Assembly (NCBI GenBank): GCA_934202965.1
Contig: CAKPYN010000001.1
Location: 141,635 to 205,634 of the forward strand
Direction of reading: 5' to 3'
Source: an uncultured Megasphaera sp.
Lineage (GTDB): Bacteria; Bacillota; Negativicutes; Veillonellales; Megasphaeraceae
Length of the DNA: 64,000 bases
Shown here: positions 44,404-53,146 of the stretch, in pieces
How positions within the stretch are numbered: the stretch's first letter is position 1
Layout of the letters: every line of letters starts with the position of its first letter
The notes under the pieces: generated by a model
What the model saw: only the letters and a program-made list of their open reading frames with translations
Database searches by the model: none
What the model was told of the DNA's origin: nothing
Made by a program: the position numbers and the translations under genes

Positions 44404-45177
44404 TTATATAAAAATTTCTGATATAGCATATAATACAGCCTTGCCTCGCAATATGGTACGTGCGTCGGCATAGGTGCAATACAGTACGCCGCCGCGTTTA
44501 GATGCTTGGTATGCTGTAAATTCTGTTTTGCCGGTCTGGTTTGCCCAATAGGGAATGACGTGACAATGGCCGCGCCCGCAAACAGGATCTTCGGCTACGT
44601 TGCATTTCGGTGCAAAACTGCGAGTCACGCAATCATATGTGCTGCCCGGTGCCGTAATGTGGAAACATGCGCCATCCATCTGCCGGATAATTTCTTGGTT
44701 GGGATGTACGTGCCGTACTTGTTCTTCATTTTCCAATACGCATACCATATCTGCGCCATAGTATGCGGCAATCGGTCGGATTCCCAAGGCGGCTGTCATT
44801 TGTTCTGTAACCGGAATTTGTTTGAGTTGAAACGACGGAAAATCCATCGTAAGCAATTCACCCTGCTTTTCTACCGTCAGTCGGCCGCTGAGCGTATCAA
44901 ACGCTACCTTATGCTGGTCCGGTTCATAAAAACGCATAATGACATAGGCTGTAGCCAGCGTAGCATGACCACAAAGCTCTACTTCACCGCCAGGCGTAAA
45001 CCAGCGCAAATGATAGGCTTCTCCTTCCTTGACGGCAAAAGCTGTTTCAGACAGATTATTTTCAATCGCGATAGACTGCATCGTACCGTCATCGAGCCAG
45101 CGTTCCATCACACAAACAGCAGCAGGATTTCCACGAAATACCTTGTCCGTAAATGCATCTACAGTGTATTGTTTCAT
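44404..45177 (-). CDS. PhzF-family isomerase/epimerase-like protein
   Basis: Diaminopimelate-epimerase fold. N-terminal VDAFTDKVFRGNPAAVCVM, NLSETAFAV with the catalytic Glu, RWFTPGGEVELCGHATLATAYV, and a C-terminal EDPVCGRGHCHVIPYW. Length 257. Family members isomerise small metabolites; no phenazine genes are present, so function is unassigned. The ATG at 45177 gives the family N-terminus; upstream in-frame codons run through non-coding sequence. Confidence 0.9.
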   Translation of the reverse strand: MKQYTVDAFTDKVFRGNPAAVCVMERWLDDGTMQSIAIENNLSETAFAVKEGEAYHLRWFTPGGEVELCGHATLATAYVIMRFYEPDQHKVAFDTLSGRLTVEKQGELLTMDFPSFQLKQIPVTEQMTAALGIRPIAAYYGADMVCVLENEEQVRHVHPNQEIIRQMDGACFHITAPGSTYDCVTRSFAPKCNVAEDPVCGRGHCHVIPYWANQTGKTEFTAYQASKRGGVLYCTYADARTILRGKAVLYAISEIFI

Positions 45178-45193
45178 ACGTAACACAACCTTT

Positions 45194-45505
45194 CTAATAC
45201 ATAATATATAGTACACAATGAACAGCAATTGCTGTGAGTACACAAATAATAAATGAGCATTGTTTAAACGCGAGTACAGCTGCAATGACCGCACTGACAA
45301 TGCCAAACCAGGGATTCGCTTCATCTACAGAAAAAACACCAGGAACAATGAGTACAGCCATAGCTGTATACGGCAGGAGCGTAAGAAATTTTTGCAAACG
45401 CTTTCCTAAATGTATGGCATGGATGAATCCTGCCGGCAGAGCACGGGGAATGTATGTTACCAAAGCCATACCAATAATGAGTGTATATACATCAGTTTCA
45501 GTCAT
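45194..45505 (-). CDS. azlD: Branched-chain amino-acid exporter small subunit AzlD
   Basis: The 103-residue protein has three to four membrane helices (YTLIIGMALVTYIPRALP, LLPYTAMAVLIVPGVF, WFGIVSAVIAAVLAF). Partner of AzlC for export of branched-chain amino acids or analogues. The ATG at 45505 sits in an 8-base overlap with azlC and follows GGAGGAG, which implies coupled translation. Confidence 0.92.
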   Translation of the reverse strand: MTETDVYTLIIGMALVTYIPRALPAGFIHAIHLGKRLQKFLTLLPYTAMAVLIVPGVFSVDEANPWFGIVSAVIAAVLAFKQCSFIICVLTAIAVHCVLYIMY

Positions 45506-46175
45506 TTTTGTGCTCCTCCATGAATAAGGTGCCAACGAATGCACTGGCAACCATAGAAATGATAAGAGACCAACTAGGCGAAATAAAAAACTGTAATCCC
45601 GTATTCATTCCAGCTGCCAACATAATCAAATAAAAAATACTGCGAGATTTGGTTGCGTGAGGTGTTAACAACGCAATAAAAGAAGCATAAAAAGCAATAC
45701 TAAATCCTTTGCTGATACTCTCCGGCAAAAGCTGCCCGGCTATGCATCCCACAAGTGAGCTTAGTACCCATGTCATATAGAGCGCTGTATTTGTACCTAA
45801 TAACTGCATGGCATTAGACGTTCCGGAAAAAGAAAACAAGGCAAACGATTCGTCGCACAATGCAAAAGCGCACAGAAGCTTTTTATACATCGGAACATGT
45901 TTTAGTTTGCTCATGACAGAACTGCTCATCACTATATGGCGCAGGTTAATGCAGAAAACGGCTATAATAATGGAAGGAATCGTAGCAGATGACAACATTC
46001 CAACAGCCATTAATTGTGATGACCCCGCCATGACTAACACAGACATCAACACGGTTTGAAAACTACTGAGTCCGGATTGAATGGCTAATAATCCATATGA
46101 AATACCAACGGGAATAAGTCCTAAACAGATAGGCAACGCACATTTTGCTCCATAAAAAAAGCGGTTATCCTTCAT
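45498..46175 (-). CDS. azlC: Branched-chain amino-acid exporter large subunit AzlC
   Basis: The 225-residue membrane protein with AzlC motifs: CLGLIPVGISYGLLA, SGLSSFQTVLMSVLVMAGSSQL, INLRHIVMSSS and CDESFALFS. About six to seven helices. AGAGGT box. Divergent from the LysR gene, whose product probably controls it. Confidence 0.93.
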   Translation of the reverse strand: MKDNRFFYGAKCALPICLGLIPVGISYGLLAIQSGLSSFQTVLMSVLVMAGSSQLMAVGMLSSATIPSIIIAVFCINLRHIVMSSSVMSKLKHVPMYKKLLCAFALCDESFALFSFSGTSNAMQLLGTNTALYMTWVLSSLVGCIAGQLLPESISKGFSIAFYASFIALLTPHATKSRSIFYLIMLAAGMNTGLQFFISPSWSLIISMVASAFVGTLFMEEHKND

Positions 46176-46209
46176 AGCTGAGTACCTCTTGTGTATTTTT
46201 TTCTTTTAG

Positions 46210-46230
46210 TATACACTACGTATTAGTATA
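46210..46230. promoter_or_regulatory. LysR-type operator between azlC and the LysR gene
   Basis: TATAC-N11-GTATA, an exact inverted repeat containing the T-N11-A core of LysR-family recognition sites, located 35 bases before azlC and 50 before the regulator gene. Confidence 0.7.
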
Positions 46231-46279
46231 AGAAAAATTAATATTATTTATCTTAACATGCAGAAAGGTTATTTAAATC

Positions 46280-47149
46280 ATGCAGCGATATATTGCACTT
46301 TTAAAAATACTGGAAGTTGGCAGTTTTACAAAAGCTGCTGAACTTCTTGATTATACCCAGCCGGCTCTCAGTCAAATGATTGCCTCACTGGAAAAAGAAC
46401 TGTCTATCAAGTTATTGTATCGATCTCGCTATGGAATCCAATTGACTCCCGAAGGAAAACGCTTATATTCTTTTATGCAAGATGCTGTACAACACTATGA
46501 AGCCATGCGTCGCAAAGCAGATGAAATTCGGGGACTAGATTCTGGTATAGTGCGTATTGGTACGGTTTCCAGCGTGTCTTGTCATTGGCTGCCGAGTGTT
46601 ATTCATGCATTTTGGCAAAAATATCCCAATATCCAGATTGTACTGCATCAGGGAGATTACACCAGTATTTCCGAATGGGTACGCACAGGAGCCGTAGATT
46701 TTGGCTTCATCAATCCGCAAGCCGTAAAAGGAATGGAAACGATATTTATCAAATCAGGAGAATTTCGTGCCGTCGTACCTATCTCACATCCATTAGCTGC
46801 CAAAAAGTATTTGACATTAGACAATTTGGCTCCAGAACCGTTTCTGCTTTTAGAAGAAGGTACATATAGTGAACCCTTAGAAGCGTTTCGCACTGCCGGT
46901 ATTACACCGAATATCAAACTGCGTGTTCACGATGACTACTCTATTTTATCCATGGTCGAACAAGGATTAGGCGTTTCTATTCTGACCGATTTAGTGCTGC
47001 ATAAGACTAGTTATCATGTTGTCGCCCTGCCTATCCAGCCCGCTATCATTCGCACGCTGAGTTTGGTTATTAAAGAATACCGTACCCTGCCGCTGGCAAG
47101 TCAAACATTTATTCAATACCTGATAGCAGCAAAAGGGCAACTCCTATAA
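46280..47149 (+). CDS. LysR-family transcriptional regulator
   Basis: The 289-residue protein begins with a winged helix (LLKILEVGSFTKAAELLDYTQPALSQMIASLEKEL) followed by a periplasmic-binding-protein-like effector domain (GIVRIGTVSSVSCHWLP, EQGLGVSILTDLVL). Divergent from azlCD across a 104-base gap with a T-N11-A palindrome, so it likely senses a branched-chain amino acid or analogue and activates export. AAAGGT box. Confidence 0.92.
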   Translation: MQRYIALLKILEVGSFTKAAELLDYTQPALSQMIASLEKELSIKLLYRSRYGIQLTPEGKRLYSFMQDAVQHYEAMRRKADEIRGLDSGIVRIGTVSSVSCHWLPSVIHAFWQKYPNIQIVLHQGDYTSISEWVRTGAVDFGFINPQAVKGMETIFIKSGEFRAVVPISHPLAAKKYLTLDNLAPEPFLLLEEGTYSEPLEAFRTAGITPNIKLRVHDDYSILSMVEQGLGVSILTDLVLHKTSYHVVALPIQPAIIRTLSLVIKEYRTLPLASQTFIQYLIAAKGQLL

Positions 47150-47166
47150 TGAACCGTACTAAAACA

Positions 47167-47208
47167 AACAGCTCCCAGTACCGGTGAAAGCCGGCCGCAG
47201 GAGCTGTT
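47167..47208. terminator. Hairpin between the LysR and GGDEF genes
   Basis: Outer arms AACAGCTCC and GGAGCTGTT with an inner CCGG/CCGG pair. On the minus strand it is followed by TTTGTTTT, so it most likely ends the GGDEF transcript; also convergent end of the LysR gene. Confidence 0.65.
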
Positions 47209-47282
47209 ACTGTATAGGTTACCATATTTTCATGTATGTACGATGATCGCAATGTAACCACCTTTATGTGTCATTCAGTCTG

Positions 47283-48321
47283 TTATGTTGAGCTGCTACT
47301 TGATGTTTTTTTCATGGCCATTTTATTTTGATACATATTATGATCGGCTTTTTCAAACAATACCTTCATCGTCACTTTTTCTGCATACCATGAGGTATGT
47401 GCTTTGCCAACGGCATAACTTATTTTCGTATCACTGCTTTTTTGATTAAATTGATTTACTTTTTCATGTAATGACGAAATAATCGTATCCAGCAAAGAGG
47501 CATCGGCGTGATTTAAAATAACAAGAAACTCATCGCCGCCAAATCGTCCTACAAAATGATATTCTGGAACCGACAGTCGCAGCATACGGGCAAAATTTTG
47601 AATCGCGCTGTCACCGGCAGCATGGCCCAAAGAATCATTAATTTGCTTTAAATTATTCATATCAAACATCAGAATGCCTACCTGTTTATCCAGAAATTGG
47701 GCATTTCGCAGCTTCTTTTCACAACTGCTTTTATTATCCAGTCCAGTCTGTACATCTACATAGGCCGTTGTTGACAAGGTATTATACTTTTTGCGTAGTC
47801 TAACAGACTGAAAATGATACAACAACAGTACAATAAGCAATGCAGAAATATTGACTACCATACAGATTTCCAACAATTCTAACCGATTGGCTAATTGCTG
47901 ACTATATATTTCAGCGTCACTAACGACTCGATCGGCTAAATGAAAATATGTTTCACTCATATCCAGCAAGTTGGTATTCCGGTATCCTGTTTGGCGGCTT
48001 ATCTGTATTTCCTTTTTCAGCGTTATCCAATAAGTCGAAAGGTTTTGCAAATCTTCTTGATATGCCCTATCCTCCAGTTTAATCAGATGGTATTGACTGC
48101 CGCCATGCTGCAGTTCATCAATAATGCCATCCAATTCTTTGATAAGTTTATCATTAGGCATTGCTGCAATTTCCAGTTTAACTTCCCGCTGCGTTGCACC
48201 TCGTACAATACCGGCATAATTGACGACCCTGGCAGTTCCCTGCAGCAACGAAAGCGTATAGATCGTAAAAAAATACCAACATCACCAGCACCGGCTCCAG
48301 GTATTTTTTTAGCTTTTCCAC
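47283..48321 (-). pseudogene. Membrane diguanylate cyclase (GGDEF) split by a one-base frameshift
   Basis: Intended product about 345 residues: a first membrane helix, a periplasmic sensor region rich in helices, a second membrane helix (MVVNISALLIVLLLYHF) and a GGDEF domain with intact GRFGGDEF and VGILMFDMNNLKQIND. The N-terminal helix (start GTG at 48321 after a GGGAG box, reading VEKLKKYLEPVLVMLVFF) is in another frame. A run of seven T on the minus strand (48267-48273) carries the shift, and six T would restore VFFTIYTLSLLQGTARVV. Either inactivated, slip-switched, or a sequencing error. Without the shift it would make c-di-GMP. Confidence 0.8.
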
Positions 48322-48624
48322 ACGAGCATCTCCCTTATTTGATACAGATGGATATGCTGTATTGTACCACAGGATATTCGTGTTTCCAAAATAAAAAATA
48401 ATTTATAGCCATACATTTGGCACATAGATTGTTTTTAATTTTACTTTACGCATTGTCGATTGCAATTTTGTCATTTTATGTATTTATTCTTTGTATTTAT
48501 AATAATTTAAGATTTTATTTACTTTTTATAAAATTTGTAATAAAATGTAGTCATTGACTGATAGTTATTTCTTTGCCTACAGCTATCATCACACAATAAA
48601 ACACATTCAAAGGAGAATGAAGCT
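48322..48624. other. AT-rich intergenic region carrying the gdhA promoter
   Basis: About 300 very AT-rich bases between the divergent cyclase and gdhA. No gene. Besides the promoter at 48518-48546 there is an AGTCA-T-TGACT palindrome at about 48550-48562 and a TGATAG...CTATCA pair in the leader, possible regulator sites. Confidence 0.5.
48518..48546 (+). promoter_or_regulatory. Candidate gdhA promoter
   Basis: TTTACT, 17-base spacer, TAAAAT; start point about 70 bases before the start codon. Confidence 0.55.
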
Positions 48625-49974
48625 ATGTCAGAAATGCAACAATACGTCGATGACGTTATGAAAATCATTAAACATCGTGATCCAGAACAGTCTGAATTTC
48701 AGCATGCCGTATATGAAGTACTGAATTCGATCGTTCCTATGTTGGAAAAGGAACCTAAATATAAAGAACATCACATTTTGGAACGCATCGTCGAACCAGA
48801 ACGTGTTATCATGTTCCGCGTACCTTGGGAAGATGATAACGGCGTTATTCATGTTAACCGCGGCTATCGTGTACAGGCCAACAGCTCCATTGGGCCGTAC
48901 AAAGGCGGCTTGCGTTTTCATCCAAGCGTTAATTTGAGCATCCTCAAATTCCTCGCTTTCGAACAGATTTTCAAAAATGCCTTGACAGGTCTTCCTATCG
49001 GCGGCGGCAAAGGCGGTTCCGATTTTGATCCGAAAGGTAAATCCGATCGCGAAGTCATGCGTTTCTGCCAGAGCTTCATGAATGAATTATATCGTCATAT
49101 TGGTCCAAACATCGACGTACCGGCTGGCGATATCGGCGTAGGCGCTCGGGAAATCGGTTTCTTGTATGGCCAGTACAAACGCATTCGCGATGCTTTCGAT
49201 GCCGGCGTTCTCACAGGTAAAGGCATTGCCTATGGCGGCAGTTTTGCTCGTACAGAAGCTACTGGCTATGGTCTTCTTTACTTCGTGCAAGATATGTTGG
49301 AAAACAAAGGCATTTCTTTGAAAGATAAAACCGTTGTTGTTTCCGGTGCCGGCAATGTTGCTATTTATGCTATAAAAAAAGCCCAGGCATTGGGTGCCAA
49401 AGTTGTAACATGCTCCGATTCCAACGGCTATGTATACGATCCGAACGGCATTGACGTTGCTGCTGTACAGACGATTAAAGAAGTACACCGCGGTCGTATT
49501 AAAGAATATATCAAAATGCATCCGGAAGCAGAATATCATGAAAACAGCCGTGATGTATGGACTGTACCGGCTTTCGTAGCTCTTCCCTGCGCAACACAGA
49601 GCGAAATCGATTTGGAATCTGCTAAAATCCTCGTTAAAAACGGCGTCAAAGCAATTGGCGAAGGTGCCAACATGCCATCCACATTAGAAGCAATGACATA
49701 TTTCCAAGAACACGGCGTTCTCTTTGCTCCGGCAAAAGCAGCCAATGCCGGCGGTGTCGCTGTATCGGCTTTGGAAATGGCACAAAACTCCGAACGCATG
49801 GCTTGGACATTCGAAGAAGTTGACGGTAAACTCCGCGATATTATGAAAAATATCTTCGTACAGTCTAAAGAAAATGCTGAAAAATACGGCGTTCCTGATA
49901 ACTATGTTGCTGGTGCTAATATTACAGCCTTCAAAAAAGTAGCTGATGTTATGATCGATCTCGGTTTAGTATAA
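48625..49974 (+). CDS. gdhA: Glutamate dehydrogenase (hexameric, probably NADP-type)
   Basis: Interconverts 2-oxoglutarate plus ammonia and glutamate. The 449-residue protein has PYKGGLRFHPSVN, the catalytic lysine in LPIGGGKGGSDFDPKGKSD, PAGDIGVGAREIG, and a Rossmann VVSGAGNVAIYA. GDH of this length (about 450) with an SxAGNVA loop is usually the assimilatory NADP enzyme. AAAGGAG box. Codons look strongly biased, consistent with high expression. Confidence 0.96.
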   Translation: MSEMQQYVDDVMKIIKHRDPEQSEFQHAVYEVLNSIVPMLEKEPKYKEHHILERIVEPERVIMFRVPWEDDNGVIHVNRGYRVQANSSIGPYKGGLRFHPSVNLSILKFLAFEQIFKNALTGLPIGGGKGGSDFDPKGKSDREVMRFCQSFMNELYRHIGPNIDVPAGDIGVGAREIGFLYGQYKRIRDAFDAGVLTGKGIAYGGSFARTEATGYGLLYFVQDMLENKGISLKDKTVVVSGAGNVAIYAIKKAQALGAKVVTCSDSNGYVYDPNGIDVAAVQTIKEVHRGRIKEYIKMHPEAEYHENSRDVWTVPAFVALPCATQSEIDLESAKILVKNGVKAIGEGANMPSTLEAMTYFQEHGVLFAPAKAANAGGVAVSALEMAQNSERMAWTFEEVDGKLRDIMKNIFVQSKENAEKYGVPDNYVAGANITAFKKVADVMIDLGLV

Positions 49975-50002
49975 GCCGTATATCATTCACTGTTTAAATA
50001 TC

Positions 50003-50046
50003 AAAAACCCATTTGATTTCTTTTAAAGAAGTTAAATGGGTTTTTG
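50003..50046 (+). terminator. Terminator after gdhA
   Basis: Twelve-base stem AAAAACCCATTT/AAATGGGTTTTT, with an inner CTTTTAAAG pair in the loop, followed by T's, 30 bases after the stop. Confidence 0.9.
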
Positions 50047-50100
50047 TCTATATAATACTATATGGATGTAATGCACATCTTTTGCTGTAATGGTTATTCG

Positions 50101-50300
50101 TTATTCTAGTTGGGCAAGAGTCATGATTTTTTTCAGTTGTTCTAGTAACTGGGCACGAACACCAAAGATACGAATGGCATAATCGCCGTCAGACAGTACG
50201 GTAATGCCGCCTTCTACCAAAGGTGCTTTTCCTTATCTTCCTTGTTCTTCTGCATCCTGCAGTATCTCGTAGAACTATGACAGTCTGTTTTTTTATGCCG
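50101..50300 (-). pseudogene. Decayed gene fragment with two in-frame stops
   Basis: Minus-strand reading ending TAA at 50101 gives a protein-like C-terminus (PLVEGGITVLSDGDYAIRIF, then QLLEQLKKIMTLAQLE). Continuing upstream in the same frame through a TAA gives FYEILQDAEEQGR and then a TAG. The uninterrupted coding character on both sides of the stops points to a decayed gene. No start, ribosome site or N-terminus remains. The family is not recognised. Confidence 0.6.
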
Positions 50301-50338
50301 TAAAAACAGCACATACGGTTTTCTGCCAAATAGTTGTC

Positions 50339-50680
50339 TTATTGCCAGTCTTTCCATATTTCCGGATGGTAGCCGATGACTGCCTTTTTGCCGCTGCGCA
50401 CAATAGGCGTGCGCAGTACTTGTTGGTTTTCCAGCAGCTTGGCATCTTTTTCTTCCGCTGCCAGATATTGAATCAAAGCGAATGTATCTTTGTCCTTGCA
50501 GTTAGGATTGAGCATATTGTCTATGCCGCCGACGGCTTGCTTTATGCTGGTATATTCTCCTTTGCTCAATCCTTTTTCTTTTAAGTTAACAAATTGAACG
50601 GAAATGCCGCGTTCTTTAAAATAACGAATGGCTTTCTTAGTATCAAAACATTTATTGGTGCCAAAAATTTGTATGCTCAT
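50339..50680 (-). CDS. ArsC/Spx-family thioredoxin-fold protein
   Basis: The 113-residue protein has the ArsC-like fold: IFGTNKCFDTKKAIRYF start with a single Cys10, LSKGEYTSI, and RTPIVRSGKKAVIGYHPE with the cis-Pro. It lacks the CxxC of Spx, so it resembles the YffB/arsenate-reductase-like group. Thiol-redox or RNA polymerase role unknown. AGAAAGGAAG box. Confidence 0.88.
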   Translation of the reverse strand: MSIQIFGTNKCFDTKKAIRYFKERGISVQFVNLKEKGLSKGEYTSIKQAVGGIDNMLNPNCKDKDTFALIQYLAAEEKDAKLLENQQVLRTPIVRSGKKAVIGYHPEIWKDWQ

Positions 50681-50718
50681 ACAATCTTCCTTTCTGCATT
50701 TTCAATATATTGTATAAT

Positions 50719-50797
50719 AAAAAAGCACTGCACGGCTATGCTCGCCCATGCGGGAATTTCCCCAGGGTATACCAAGCATAGCACACAGTGCTTTTTT
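50719..50797 (-). terminator. Branched hairpin terminator after the EFR1 gene
   Basis: AAAAAAGCACTG pairs with CAGTGCTTTTTT, with an inner GCTATGCT/AGCATAGC pair and a small G/C loop. T-run on both strands; directly follows the EFR1 stop. Confidence 0.8.
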
Positions 50798-51559
50798 CTA
50801 TCTGCGAATCATATCTTTTAAGGTAACGTTTGGATGATGATACTGGTCTTCTAGAAGAATATGTCGATTGCGAATCGTTATGGCTTGCTGCGGACACCAA
50901 TGAGCACATGCCAGGCAGTAGGAACACTGTTTTCCTATGGTCAGACCGCTTTCATCAATATGAATATTGTGACTCGGACAGACATTTTCACAAATACCGC
51001 AGTGTATGCAAAGTGTAGTATCGCAGCGAACAGTAAACCATTTTTCTCCCAAGCGCTGCATCGGTCCCCATCCAAATAGTTTAGCATACCAATGGTTTTT
51101 CACTTGTGACGTATCTCGTTGACGTACGCGAATATCATTTCCTATTTGTTTAACCGTTTCAGCCGCTGTAATTAACTTTTCCATCGGATAGCGGATATGC
51201 CGACGCGTTGCCGGCGTGCTGTTGGCTACCATAGCAATGCTGCGGCCATATGCCAAGGTGCAGTCTTTGTGGTATAAAATCCGCTGCAGCGAATACAGCG
51301 CCCTGCCTGCAGAACTTCCACAGGTAGCAATGCCATAAAAATACGCGGACGGATTAAATTGCACATACTCGGTAAACACGCGCACAGGTTTCGGCAAGTC
51401 ACCAAAATACACAGGAAATACGAACCCAATCACTTTATCCTGAATACGCAGGCATTGTTCGGTAATATCCGCAATATGGACGGCTGTATCTCCCGTTTCT
51501 TCCGCTAATTGTTTGGCGACGGCTAATGAATTTCCCGTTCCGGAAAAGTAAAGAATCAT
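50798..51559 (-). CDS. EFR1-family flavodoxin-ferredoxin fusion
   Basis: Electron-transfer protein of 253 residues. The N-terminal flavodoxin-like domain has ILYFSGTGNSLAVAK (FMN phosphate loop). The C-terminal part has two 4Fe-4S motifs, CIHCGICENVCP and CSYCLACAHWCP. Common in anaerobic Firmicutes; partner enzymes unknown. ATG at 51559 with GGGGGA box; a GTG at 51562 is one codon upstream. Confidence 0.92.
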   Translation of the reverse strand: MILYFSGTGNSLAVAKQLAEETGDTAVHIADITEQCLRIQDKVIGFVFPVYFGDLPKPVRVFTEYVQFNPSAYFYGIATCGSSAGRALYSLQRILYHKDCTLAYGRSIAMVANSTPATRRHIRYPMEKLITAAETVKQIGNDIRVRQRDTSQVKNHWYAKLFGWGPMQRLGEKWFTVRCDTTLCIHCGICENVCPSHNIHIDESGLTIGKQCSYCLACAHWCPQQAITIRNRHILLEDQYHHPNVTLKDMIRR

Positions 51560-51638
51560 CACGCTTCCCCCATTCTAGTTACATATATACGTTCTATACT
51601 GCTTATATATATGTATTATATCATGGAGTTATATGTTT
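51560..51638. other. Short AT-rich spacer at the transposon-fossil end
   Basis: Contains no gene. The bases just left of 51639 are the chromosomal flank next to the TnpB right end, and would correspond to the guide portion of an omega RNA read from the element. Confidence 0.4.
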
Positions 51639-51843
51639 GTGAACGTACCCCCGCCTACAGAGGCGGTAGCTTCCTGCTTCAATGAGAACAGCACTACAGC
51701 TCCGAGGAACTGCTGCGGCTTATACTCTCTCCACAGGCGTAGATTCCCGTGCGACCCACGGTACTTTATGCGTTATGTCAGGCAGATATTCGCCTAGCTT
51801 CTTCTCGTATATTTATCGCAGCGTTCTTATCTCGGTTATGTTA
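51639..51843 (-). mobile_element. TnpB (IS200/IS605, IS1341-type) fossil: last codons of tnpB plus right end/omega-RNA region
   Basis: Minus-strand reading from about 51843 gives HNRDKNAAINIREEARRISA and a stop (51778-51780), the RuvC-III end of TnpB with its catalytic Asp (NRD). An in-frame stop lies just before, and the rest of tnpB is missing. After the stop, about 140 bases of structured DNA follow: a CAGCA/TGCTG hairpin with inner AGCTCC/GGAACT, a CCGCCT-ACAG-AGGCGG hairpin, then the GTGAAC terminus. This matches the omega-RNA/right-end layout. 74 of 77 bases recur at 63924-64000. It sits between radC and the EFR1 gene. Confidence 0.82.
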
Positions 51844-51887
51844 AAACAACTATCTATAATATCGTTTTGTTATGAAAAAGCGTCTAT

Positions 51888-52577
51888 TTATATATATCCG
51901 CGCTCACATAGACTAACAAAATGCCCATCTCCAATAATAATATGATCTAATACCGGAATTTCCATAATTTCTCCTGCCTTGGCAATGTGGTGTGTTACAG
52001 CAATATCCTCTGGTGACGGTTCCGGATCGCCGCTGGGATGGTTATGCAGTAATACAACTGCTGCGGCATTATATTGAATGGCCAGACGAAATACTTCTCT
52101 GGCTTTAGCCAGACTGGCGTTAAGGGTGCCAATTGTCAGCGTTCTAACTGCAATTAACTGATTTTTAGTCGATAAATACACAGCAGCAAATTGTTCCTGC
52201 GGTAAAAAACGCATGTCTTCCATGACATATTCAGCAATCGTCTGGGGCGTACTGAAATCAGGCGCGTTTTGTTTAACGCGCTGTTTGGCAATACGACGCC
52301 CCAACTCTACAGCCGCACAAATCGTAACGGCCTTATCCGTTCCAATGCCATGAACCGAACACAAATCAGATATGCTCGCTTCACTGAGATAATACACGTT
52401 TTCTCCCGGCATGGCCCGCAGCAGTTCTCTCGATATGTCTAATACAGAATGCCCTTTAGTTCCTGTACGCAATAAAATAGCCAGTAAATCTTGATCGGTC
52501 AATGCCTGGGCACCTTGGGCCATAAATTTTTCTCGTGGTTTTTCATTTTCTGCTAAGGCATAGAGTCGTGGGCTCAT
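51888..52577 (-). CDS. radC: RadC-family JAB-domain protein
   Basis: The roughly 229-residue protein has an N-terminal helix-hairpin-helix (LCSVHGIGTDKAVTI) and a JAMM/JAB metalloprotease-like domain with HNHPSGDPEPSPED. The biochemical role is unknown despite its name. The start at 52577 overlaps the maf stop (ATGA). TnpB fossil lies 45 bases downstream. Confidence 0.93.
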   Translation of the reverse strand: MSPRLYALAENEKPREKFMAQGAQALTDQDLLAILLRTGTKGHSVLDISRELLRAMPGENVYYLSEASISDLCSVHGIGTDKAVTICAAVELGRRIAKQRVKQNAPDFSTPQTIAEYVMEDMRFLPQEQFAAVYLSTKNQLIAVRTLTIGTLNASLAKAREVFRLAIQYNAAAVVLLHNHPSGDPEPSPEDIAVTHHIAKAGEIMEIPVLDHIIIGDGHFVSLCERGYI

Positions 52578-53134
52578 ACATCTACCTTTGCCTTTCGAAG
52601 CATTTTGCAAACTTGGGATAACGGCAATCCCACAACGTTGGTATAGGAACCATTGATTTTATCTACAAAGGCAGCTGCCTTGCCTTGAATGCCATAGGCT
52701 CCGGCTTTATCCATGGGTTCGCCGCTTGCTACATAGGCATCAATTTCTTCATCTGTCAGGCGTCGAAACCATACTTTGGTTTCGACTACTTTGGTGATGA
52801 TTTTGTCATCTTTTACCAATGCCACGCCGGTATATACGGTGTGTTTCGTATTAGACAGTTCATGAAGCATAGAGACAGCTTCCTTTTCATTTCGCGGCTT
52901 ACCAAGTATTTTCCCATCAATCGCAACAATCGTATCGGCTCCTAATACCCATTGCCCCGGATATTTAGCGGCCACATCGCAAGCCTTTCCAGTGGCCAAT
53001 GTCTGTACTTGCTTTTCCGGTTCTTTCTTCTTCGGTGCATGGTCTTCATAGGAACTCGGATTTACCATATACGTAATACCAATTTGTGCCAATAATTCGC
53101 GACGTCGTGGTGAACCAGAAGCTAAAATTAACAT
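52574..53134 (-). CDS. maf: Maf-type nucleoside triphosphate pyrophosphatase
   Basis: House-cleaning hydrolase for dTTP/UTP and modified pyrimidines. The 186-residue protein has LASGSPRRRELL, ADTIVAIDGKILGKP, HTVYTGVAL and GSYTNVVGLPL. TAGGAGAG box. Overlaps radC by four bases. Usual maf-radC Firmicutes pairing. Confidence 0.95.
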   Translation of the reverse strand: MLILASGSPRRRELLAQIGITYMVNPSSYEDHAPKKKEPEKQVQTLATGKACDVAAKYPGQWVLGADTIVAIDGKILGKPRNEKEAVSMLHELSNTKHTVYTGVALVKDDKIITKVVETKVWFRRLTDEEIDAYVASGEPMDKAGAYGIQGKAAAFVDKINGSYTNVVGLPLSQVCKMLRKAKVDV

Positions 53135-53146
53135 GAATTGTCTCTC

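Noticed and set aside
45178..45324. Extended start of the PhzF gene
   Set aside because: The added residues overlap the azlD end and match no family start; PhzF begins at 45177.
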